Shown: positions 5,933 to 10,472 of the stretch, piece by piece
How positions within the stretch are numbered: position 1 is the stretch's first letter
Layout of the letters: every line of letters begins with the position of its first letter
NCBI GenBank assembly: GCA_002784505.1
Contig: PFLF01000075.1
Coordinates: forward strand, 1 to 10,472
Reading direction: 5' to 3'
DNA length: 10,472 nucleotides
Origin: Candidatus Roizmanbacteria bacterium CG_4_10_14_0_8_um_filter_39_9
Lineage (GTDB): Bacteria; Patescibacteriota; Microgenomatia; UBA1406; GWC2-37-13
Notes under the pieces: generated by a model
The model's input: the letters and a program-made list of their open reading frames with translations, nothing else
Database searches by the model: none
What the model was told of the DNA's origin: nothing
Translations under genes and position numbers: made by a program

Positions 5933-6715
5933 ATGTTTAAGATAAAATCTTCATTACAAGAAAGGGAAGCTCTCCTACATAAAGTAGAGAAAGCAACTGA
6001 AATCCCAATGCTAGTATTAGTTGTCATCATGATTGGAATATTAGCGTTACCGTTAATTGTTAAATTGGATCACTCACTGACGTTAGTATTAGAAGTAATA
6101 GATTGGATAATTTGGGGGATATTTCTAGTTGAACTATTAGTGCGCGTATATATTGCCCCAAAAAAGCTAAAGTACCTTAAAAAAAATTGGCTAGACATTT
6201 TCTTAGTCGTTCTTCCATTTTTAAGGTTTTTCCGTGTATTTCGCGTTGTGAAAGGAGCAAGAGCAGTAAGAAGCATTAAGGCGGTACGATTTCTCAGATT
6301 CGCGCGAATCATTACTATTTTTTCAAAATTTACACAGAAATTAAAAGATATATTTTCACGACATGGTTTTCACTATCTAATTGCGGTATTTATTGGAGTC
6401 ATTACGGTCGGAACGGTATTAATTTATCACTTCGAACAAGCGTTAATTGATAACAAAATGAATATCGGAGAGAGCTTGTGGCTAGTAGTCACCAATGCTT
6501 TTTCCGGTGGGTTTGCGAATATCTATCCCGGTTCGATTGAGGCAAAGATGCTGGCTATTGTGATAATCATTTTAGGCAATGTTTTAGTGTCATACTTTAC
6601 CGCTTCTCTTGCCTCATATTTTTCTGAGCAAGATCAGGATATTGAACAGGAAAGAATTGAAAAGAAGTTAGATGTATTGATCAAAGAAATGAAACAACTT
6701 AAGGGTACAAAATAA
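5933..6715 (+). CDS. Voltage-gated-type ion channel with atypical filter
   Basis: A 260-residue six-helix channel subunit. Segments in order: S1 at about 24-44 (IPMLVLVVIMIGILALPLIV), S2 at 55-74 (VIDWIIWGIFLVELLVRVYI), S3 at 86-97 (WLDIFLVVLPFL), S4 at 98-130, S5 at 146-166, a pore loop at 180-200 and S6 at 203-229, then a charged helical tail (232-258) likely to form a coiled coil. S4 carries Arg or Lys at every third residue: 98, 101, 104, 107, 110, 113, 116, 119, 122 and 125. The pore loop LWLVVTNAFSGGFANIYPGS keeps the framework of K+ channels (W..VT...G...IYP) but lacks the TVGYG filter, so ion selectivity is uncertain. It lies 60 bases after the preceding gene and 34 before the next. 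No strong ribosome-binding site precedes the ATG; an upstream ATG at 5923 stops after five codons. Confidence 0.85.
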   Translation: MFKIKSSLQEREALLHKVEKATEIPMLVLVVIMIGILALPLIVKLDHSLTLVLEVIDWIIWGIFLVELLVRVYIAPKKLKYLKKNWLDIFLVVLPFLRFFRVFRVVKGARAVRSIKAVRFLRFARIITIFSKFTQKLKDIFSRHGFHYLIAVFIGVITVGTVLIYHFEQALIDNKMNIGESLWLVVTNAFSGGFANIYPGSIEAKMLAIVIIILGNVLVSYFTASLASYFSEQDQDIEQERIEKKLDVLIKEMKQLKGTK

Positions 6716-6749
6716 ACATTTTCTGGCTTGAAATTAGGGAGTTCAAACA

Positions 6750-7259
6750 ATGAAACAAATAGTACAACAAGCAAGCGAATCAAGGGCCCCACTTATTGCC
6801 GAAGTTCTCGGTTGGGCTAAAACAGTTGTTACCGAAGGCAATAACATCGTATTTGATACCACTAATGCTGAATATTTTGCAACTGTGAAAAATTTACTTG
6901 AAGTAAATGGCTATCATGTTTTGGATGTGGTCAAAGATAAAAAAGCATACACATCACAAACTCCGCGACTCGTTTACCAGGCAACTACCGCAGATACTGC
7001 CCAAACAATAGGCTCACTAATTGCAACTAAATTAGTTGATGTCGAAAAATGCTGCGCGCTTCTTGATAAAGCGGAAGGTGTGTCCGATTTGGTGGAAATT
7101 GCAAAGGAAAATGGAGTTTCCGAAATTCCATCCATTTGTAGTGCCATTATTTATGACAGATGGTTTCGTACGGTCAGAGGTTGGATCAGAATGGGCGCAA
7201 CGGCTAAACAAATCCAGGTAGAACTGGATCAAACTTTTAATTTGACACCAACAAAATAA
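6750..7259 (+). CDS. Unrecognised 169-residue protein
   Basis: The family is not recognised. The protein is soluble and looks alpha/beta: N-terminal helix (1-25), a strand-loop region with NNIVFDTTNAEYFATVKNLLEVNGYHVLDVVKD (31-63), then mostly helices. It contains two adjacent cysteines (C101, C102) and another at C129, and a conserved-looking Trp/Arg patch DRWFRTVRGWIRMGATAKQI (136-155) that could be a helix-turn-helix-like or binding surface, though I cannot assign it. It has the best ribosome-binding site in the block, AGGGAG at 6736-6741 with 8 bases to the ATG, so it may be translated more strongly than its neighbours. The next gene starts 2 bases after its stop, so the two proteins are very probably made together and may form a complex. 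Confidence 0.7.
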   Translation: MKQIVQQASESRAPLIAEVLGWAKTVVTEGNNIVFDTTNAEYFATVKNLLEVNGYHVLDVVKDKKAYTSQTPRLVYQATTADTAQTIGSLIATKLVDVEKCCALLDKAEGVSDLVEIAKENGVSEIPSICSAIIYDRWFRTVRGWIRMGATAKQIQVELDQTFNLTPTK

Positions 7260-7261
7260 TT

Positions 7262-8896
7262 ATGGCAGAAACAAAAATATCACGAATAAGTGAGCTTGAT
7301 GCAATATCAAAAAGAAGGCGTGTAAGAGTCAAAGATACATTGGGATTACTCAGCAATACAACATGGTTAGGAAATGTGGATGAAGCATTAGGTAAGCTTC
7401 CTATAAGTACTGATCCGCTAGTTCAAAATGATATTAAACTGGTTCATCAATCAAAAGGACTCGTAAAATTAATGCATGCATTACAAGTTGCGAATACCGA
7501 TTATTACCCTTCTGCAAATAGAGGGCAACTGTTCAAAAAGTATGAGCATATTCCACCGCTTCGAGTCAAAGCAAAGGAATCAAAACAGAAATATAAAAAG
7601 GCGAAACAGGCAACAAAAGAAAAGTTCATACCACTTGCGCCAAGTGACATGGCTGAGTTTTTAGCACTTGATCCAACAGACACAGAAGCATTGCAAAAAT
7701 TGATAAAACACTCAGGGAAACTTACTGTTTTATTGTTTACAGTCGCGGTTATACTGCGATCGATGGGGATAGCGCCAATACATGCCGGAATAGAGGGGGA
7801 GATATTTCAAAAAATTGTCTTTAATACCAATGCAAGCATTCCCTTGTTCAAACTCCCCATGAAAGATACTAAGGATTTATCTCCAGAAACATTTTCTGTC
7901 GTGGTAAGCTGGCTCAGTGCGTTGAGCCTAGGAGGCTTTTTTTCCAAATTTTTTCCAAATGGGATAAAAATGGCGCAGGACAATATACGAGCACAGATTG
8001 AAAAGGGAGAAGGAGTATTTGATCCGAGTGTGGGATATACGGCTGCGTTTGTAGGAAATGGTGATACGACCGCGAACACCCTCCAACAGAAACAGGGAGT
8101 AAATGACATGGTGCAAATATCCAGTAACCCGTTGGGGCTTCGAGTCTGGGAACTTATCAAAGACTATGATGATGAAAAGGCGGCATTTGAAGCCCTAGAC
8201 CGCATTCAGTTTGCAAGGGCGGGAGAGGTCATGTTATTTCCCCTTATCTATCAAGATATGTTTCTTCCCGATCATCAAAAAGGACATGACATGTCTTATG
8301 ATGAAATAAAAAAAGTTATCGAAGTTTGTGATAACTACTGTGTAAAAAACAATATTCCCAAAAAACCAGTCTACATTGTTGGTTCCCGAAACATAGGCAA
8401 AGAATATGTTGCGGGCACAAAACGACAATTTGTGACAGTGAATACCATGCGCTTACAACTTAACATAATACGGGAGAAAAACAGGGAGCCACTCATCCGT
8501 ATAGTTGATCCCGACGAACTTGTCATGGCACAAATACAAGAAATCGCAGACGGCCGACGTCTTGAGTTAAGTAGCGATAGCGAAGGATATGATCGGTATA
8601 AAAAACGATTCACCGACCTTGTTGAACCGATTATTAATAAGAAGGGGAAACGGAAAAAACAGAAAACGAAACGGGATGGCATTTTATTCGCTCGCTATCA
8701 TGTCAACGATTTTGAAAACGAAGCAGACAGTCCATTAACGAGTTCGACCGACGAAGTTGATGTAGTGCTCAATGCAAAAGCAAAACAGGCATTAATCAAA
8801 CGTGGAGTACCGGAAAAACAAATTATTGTCGTGGAAGATCTTGTTATTAATAGGCTCGAATGCTTGCACGACAACAATAATCGAATGACACCATAG
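7262..8896 (+). CDS. Unrecognised 544-residue protein with two probable membrane segments
   Basis: No family is recognised. The first 150 residues are basic and probably cytosolic, with a Lys-rich stretch at about 102-121. Two hydrophobic segments follow, LTVLLFTVAVILRSMGIA (154-171) and FSVVVSWLSALSLGGFF (211-227), separated by about 40 residues, which suggests a membrane hairpin. The rest (230-544) is soluble: VYIVGSRNIGKEYVAG (370-385) looks like a beta-strand plus glycine loop of a Rossmann-like fold, though the classic GxGxxG is not met; a second basic stretch lies at 460-471 (KKGKRKKQKTKR); and the end DVVLNAKAKQALIKRGVPEK-QIIVVEDL reads as a helix-strand unit of the same type. It follows the 169-residue gene by 2 bases and belongs to the channel operon. 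One possibility is a membrane partner or gating subunit of the channel, but this rests only on context. Confidence 0.75.
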   Translation: MAETKISRISELDAISKRRRVRVKDTLGLLSNTTWLGNVDEALGKLPISTDPLVQNDIKLVHQSKGLVKLMHALQVANTDYYPSANRGQLFKKYEHIPPLRVKAKESKQKYKKAKQATKEKFIPLAPSDMAEFLALDPTDTEALQKLIKHSGKLTVLLFTVAVILRSMGIAPIHAGIEGEIFQKIVFNTNASIPLFKLPMKDTKDLSPETFSVVVSWLSALSLGGFFSKFFPNGIKMAQDNIRAQIEKGEGVFDPSVGYTAAFVGNGDTTANTLQQKQGVNDMVQISSNPLGLRVWELIKDYDDEKAAFEALDRIQFARAGEVMLFPLIYQDMFLPDHQKGHDMSYDEIKKVIEVCDNYCVKNNIPKKPVYIVGSRNIGKEYVAGTKRQFVTVNTMRLQLNIIREKNREPLIRIVDPDELVMAQIQEIADGRRLELSSDSEGYDRYKKRFTDLVEPIINKKGKRKKQKTKRDGILFARYHVNDFENEADSPLTSSTDEVDVVLNAKAKQALIKRGVPEKQIIVVEDLVINRLECLHDNNNRMTP

Positions 8897-8899
8897 CTG

Positions 8900-8908
8900 T
8901 GCTACAAT
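8900..8908 (+). promoter_or_regulatory. Extended -10 promoter before the disrupted mini-ORF
   Basis: TGC followed by TACAAT (8903-8908) forms an extended -10 element. The expected start point, about seven bases on, is 8915, the A of an ATG, so the transcript would be leaderless. No -35 box is seen. It probably was the original promoter of the gene that now begins at 10225. Confidence 0.4.
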
Positions 8909-8914
8909 AAGTAC

Positions 8915-8956
8915 ATGCCGCATAGTCTGAAAAATGCCACATCTTTCATCTCTTGA
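8915..8956 (+). pseudogene. 13-codon remnant matching the start of the gene at 10225
   Basis: The ATG at 8915 opens a 13-residue frame, MPHSLKNATSFIS, that ends at TGA 8954-8956. Residues LKNATS are identical, in the same frame, to residues 6-11 of the protein starting at 10225 (MNDIKLKNATS). I interpret it as the severed 5' end of that gene, separated by the AbiE-like cassette. It could instead be a translated leader peptide, since it has a promoter placed for leaderless expression. Confidence 0.45.
8927..8943 (+). repeat. 17-base direct repeat, left copy
   Basis: CTGAAAAATGCCACATC, exactly repeated at 10240-10256; the similarity continues loosely for another 8-10 bases (TTTCATC here, CATTCATC there). 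The two copies flank the AbiE-like pair with its promoter, 1,313 bases apart. Confidence 0.85.
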
Positions 8957-8981
8957 CATTTCGGTCATTTTCTATTATTAT
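8953..8981 (+). promoter_or_regulatory. Sigma70 promoter of the AbiE-like operon
   Basis: A perfect TTGACA (8953-8958) is followed after 17 bases by TATTAT (8976-8981). The start point is expected near 8988, leaving a leader of about 31 bases to the ATG at 9019. This is the strongest promoter sequence seen on the plus strand and lies just inside the left direct repeat, so the cassette carries its own promoter. Confidence 0.75.
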
Positions 8982-8987
8982 AGAAAA
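8968..8987. promoter_or_regulatory. Palindromic operator over the -10 box, plus a third half-site
   Basis: TTTTCTAT (8968-8975) and ATAGAAAA (8980-8987) are perfect inverted arms around a 4-base centre and cover the -10 box. The ten bases TATAGAAAAT at 8979-8988 recur exactly at 9011-9020, 32 bases (about three helical turns) downstream and across the start codon. AbiEi antitoxins are known to bind inverted repeats in their own promoters and to repress them cooperatively, so this is the expected place and form of the operator. Confidence 0.6.
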
Positions 8988-9018
8988 TAACCGTAGTTAA
9001 TTATTCATTATATAGAAA

Positions 9019-9609
9019 ATGCTAAAAATAGAATATATCTGGAGAGAGCTACTGTATAGAACAATTGAAGAAAAAAAGAATAATTTTACCCTCACCGATT
9101 TATCTTTAAAATTCAAGCTATCAACAAGCGTTGTGTCACACGCACTTTTTCCATTGAGGGAGATAGGGATGGTCAAAATAGGGAAAAATAAATCGCAGGT
9201 CATTGACACAGAACGGCTTCTTATGTATTGGGCGACCAGACGGAGTGTTAAAAAAGATATCATATACCAAACACATAGTTCACTTCCCGTCCTTGCACGG
9301 GAAGCATCGATGCCGCATGGTGTTTTTCCAACTGCGTATTCAGGGTTTGCTTATTATAAAAAAGACCCTCCGGCCGACTATGAGAATATATATTATTATA
9401 CGGAGTGCCTTGATGAAGTAATAAAACGGTTCCCCCAAAACAATAAAAAGCCCAATCTATTTATATTGGCAACAGATCCCTATCACAAAATCTATCTACA
9501 TACTTCCCTTTCACAGATATTTGTTGATCTTTGGAATTTACCTGAGTGGTATGCAAAAGAATTTTCTCAGGAGGCTTTATCAATCGTAAAAGAACGCATC
9601 GGTCTATGA
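9019..9609 (+). CDS. AbiEi-like winged-helix antitoxin/transcription regulator
   Basis: A 196-residue protein. Residues 5-60 form a winged helix-turn-helix (FTLTDLSLKFKLSTSVVSHALFPLREIGMVKIG), with the recognition helix around STSVVSHAL. The remainder (62-196) has the layout of AbiEi-type C-terminal domains: YWATRR, an SLPVLAREASMPHGVFPTAY-like segment, a strand pair ending in FILATDPY, and LWNLPEWYAKEF near the end. In AbiE (type IV) systems this protein represses the shared promoter through its winged helix and counteracts the toxin through its C-terminal domain without tight binding. Context agrees: its stop codon overlaps the nucleotidyltransferase start by four bases (ATGA), and a palindrome lies over its promoter. 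No Shine-Dalgarno sequence precedes the ATG. The family match is from remembered motifs and order, so it may be a divergent branch. Confidence 0.7.
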   Translation: MLKIEYIWRELLYRTIEEKKNNFTLTDLSLKFKLSTSVVSHALFPLREIGMVKIGKNKSQVIDTERLLMYWATRRSVKKDIIYQTHSSLPVLAREASMPHGVFPTAYSGFAYYKKDPPADYENIYYYTECLDEVIKRFPQNNKKPNLFILATDPYHKIYLHTSLSQIFVDLWNLPEWYAKEFSQEALSIVKERIGL

Positions 9610-10223
9610 GTCAATTTTATCAAAACATCATTACACAGAAAAGTTGGGAATTGTTGCTGAGTATTAAAAAACAATTTCATTTTACCCTCATTGGTGGTTG
9701 GGCCGTATTTCTCTATACAGACAATCTCAAGTCAAAAGACATCGATATTATCATTGATTTTGAATCATTACAGAAACTGAAGAGTAATTATGAAATTCAT
9801 AAAAACGAGCGATTAAAAAAGTATGAGATAAAACAAGAGGCAATCGATATAGATATATATCTTCCCTACTATTCATGGTTGGGGCTCCCTGTTGAAAAAA
9901 TAACCCCATATACGGAAGTTGTTGAAACATTTACGGTCGTGAAAAAAGAAATTCTTCTATTCACCAAGCTGCAGGCTTATATTGAGCGAAAAGCAAGTGT
10001 GAAAGGCCAGAAAGATAAAATTGACATATTAAGTTTGATTTTACTGTCAGATTTTGATTTTGGTTTTTTTAAGGATTTTCTTTCAACAAATAATAAAATA
10101 GCGCATATCAAAACATTGTACAATATGATTATTGAGACAAAAGAAGTTGACGAACTTTCACTCAACAGGCACTTTTTTTCTCAAAAGAAAAAGGAGATAT
10201 TAAATAAACTATCATGGAAATAA
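9606..10223 (+). CDS. AbiEii-like nucleotidyltransferase toxin
   Basis: A 205-residue protein of the DNA polymerase beta-type nucleotidyltransferase fold. LIGGWAVFLYTDNLKSKDIDIII carries the glycine pair (G30-G31) and the metal-binding D45-x-D47; the third acidic residue is probably D81 or D83 in AIDIDIYLP. Further on, KLQAYIERKASVKGQKDKIDILSLI (121-145) matches the K..A...R......KD..D...L pattern of AbiEii/MenT-like proteins. Such toxins transfer nucleotides, in studied MenT cases to tRNA acceptor ends, and halt growth or abort phage infection. I start at ATG 9606, inside ATGA, rather than the longer frame from 9546, because coupling to the upstream stop is typical and the extra 20 residues lie entirely over the upstream gene. 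The next gene begins 1 base after its stop (ATG at 10225), so the toxin shares a transcript with it. All catalytic residues look intact. Confidence 0.8.
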   Translation: MSQFYQNIITQKSWELLLSIKKQFHFTLIGGWAVFLYTDNLKSKDIDIIIDFESLQKLKSNYEIHKNERLKKYEIKQEAIDIDIYLPYYSWLGLPVEKITPYTEVVETFTVVKKEILLFTKLQAYIERKASVKGQKDKIDILSLILLSDFDFGFFKDFLSTNNKIAHIKTLYNMIIETKEVDELSLNRHFFSQKKKEILNKLSWK

Positions 10224-10224
10224 T

Positions 10225-10472
10225 ATGAACGATATAAAACTGAAAAATGCCACATCCATTCATCATCACCTCAAAAAAATAAAACAGGCGGAGTATATGA
10301 AGATTCTTACACTTCGTACGGTCGGAAATTTTATGATTCTTTCCTCCGTTTTTATGATTGCAAAAACCTTTTATTTACCGGTTAGTCAGGAGATTCGCTA
10401 CTCTATTGAAGCCCAGGCAAAAAAAACATACGTTGTTGCAGACAGCAAAGTGGAAGAGGATGCAATTTACCA
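10225..10472 (+). CDS. Membrane-anchored protein, N-terminal part; possibly a sortase
   Basis: The frame runs from ATG 10225 off the window edge, giving 82 residues (partial). A short charged, His-rich N-terminus (MNDIKLKNATSIHHHLKKIK) is followed by one membrane segment at about 34-50 (GNFMILSSVFMIAKTFY) and then PVSQEIRYSI (52-61). From memory, a single N-terminal membrane anchor followed by 'P...E..Y' is common at the start of sortases in candidate-phyla bacteria, which attach proteins to the cell envelope; the catalytic part is outside the window, so this is tentative. It starts one base after the toxin stop codon, with only a weak GGAA ribosome site at 10216-10219. Its first codons contain the right copy of the 17-base repeat, and a shortened copy of the same start is found at 8915. 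Confidence 0.6.
   Translation, partial: MNDIKLKNATSIHHHLKKIKQAEYMKILTLRTVGNFMILSSVFMIAKTFYLPVSQEIRYSIEAQAKKTYVVADSKVEEDAIY
10240..10256 (+). repeat. 17-base direct repeat, right copy
   Basis: Exact copy of 8927-8943, lying in codons 6-11 of the gene at 10225. Both copies are read in the same frame (LKNATS). Confidence 0.85.

Noticed and set aside
7807..8160. 117-codon reverse frame inside the 544-residue gene
   Set aside because: Lies wholly within a well-supported gene on the other strand; no motifs, no promoter.
9546..9605. 20-codon N-terminal extension of the nucleotidyltransferase
   Set aside because: Lies entirely over the upstream gene; ATG 9606 within ATGA is the standard coupled start and gives a family-like N-terminus.
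426..10472. CRISPR array, rRNA, riboswitch, insertion sequence or prophage genes
   Set aside because: I looked for regularly spaced repeats, transposase or integrase motifs and conserved RNA landmarks and found none.

Overview
This is an AT-rich bacterial window with compact genes, 1-35 base spacing inside gene runs, few clear Shine-Dalgarno sites, and UGA used as a stop. Together with a four-helix-bundle protein tail, an AAA-like/OmpR-type winged-helix fusion, many long unrecognised proteins and a probable sortase-like protein, this suggests a Candidate Phyla Radiation (Patescibacteria, perhaps Microgenomates-like) genome. The taxonomic call is an inference; no marker gene settles it.

Layout. 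(1) 1-213: the 3' end of a four-helix-bundle family gene, then a tRNA-Arg(CCT) with its own extended -10 promoter. (2) 214-1838: a lone MFS transporter on the minus strand, bracketed by GC-rich, hairpin-forming islands (234-269 and 319-376 on one side, 1639-1653 and 1709-1735 on the other). (3) 1839-5027: a tight minus-strand operon of a degenerate AAA/STAND-like protein fused to an OmpR/PhoB-type DNA-binding domain, a 529-residue unknown protein and an HD-domain phosphohydrolase. (4) 5028-5119: a divergent control region with a near-consensus sigma70 promoter for the minus operon, a -10 box for the plus operon, and two adjacent 11-base direct repeats that fit the binding mode of OmpR/PhoB-type domains. 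(5) 5120-8896: four plus-strand genes: an unknown acidic protein, a voltage-gated-type ion channel with a very long S4 and a non-canonical filter, a small unknown protein, and a 544-residue unknown with two probable membrane segments. (6) 8897-10224: an AbiE-like (type IV toxin-antitoxin) pair, a winged-helix antitoxin/regulator overlapping a nucleotidyltransferase toxin by 4 bases, driven by a strong promoter with an embedded palindrome. (7) 10225-end: the 5' part of a membrane-anchored protein, perhaps a sortase.

How the parts may work together. The regulator gene and the channel gene run sit back to back around a shared operator, so the most economical reading of 1839-8896 is one seven-gene locus in which a sensor-like winged-helix protein represses its own operon and activates the divergent membrane genes. 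I do not recognise this arrangement as a described system. The AbiE-like pair looks like a separate cassette: a 17-base exact direct repeat flanks it, and the upstream copy lies in a 13-codon mini-ORF that matches, in frame, the start of the downstream gene. This suggests the cassette was inserted into the 5' end of that gene.
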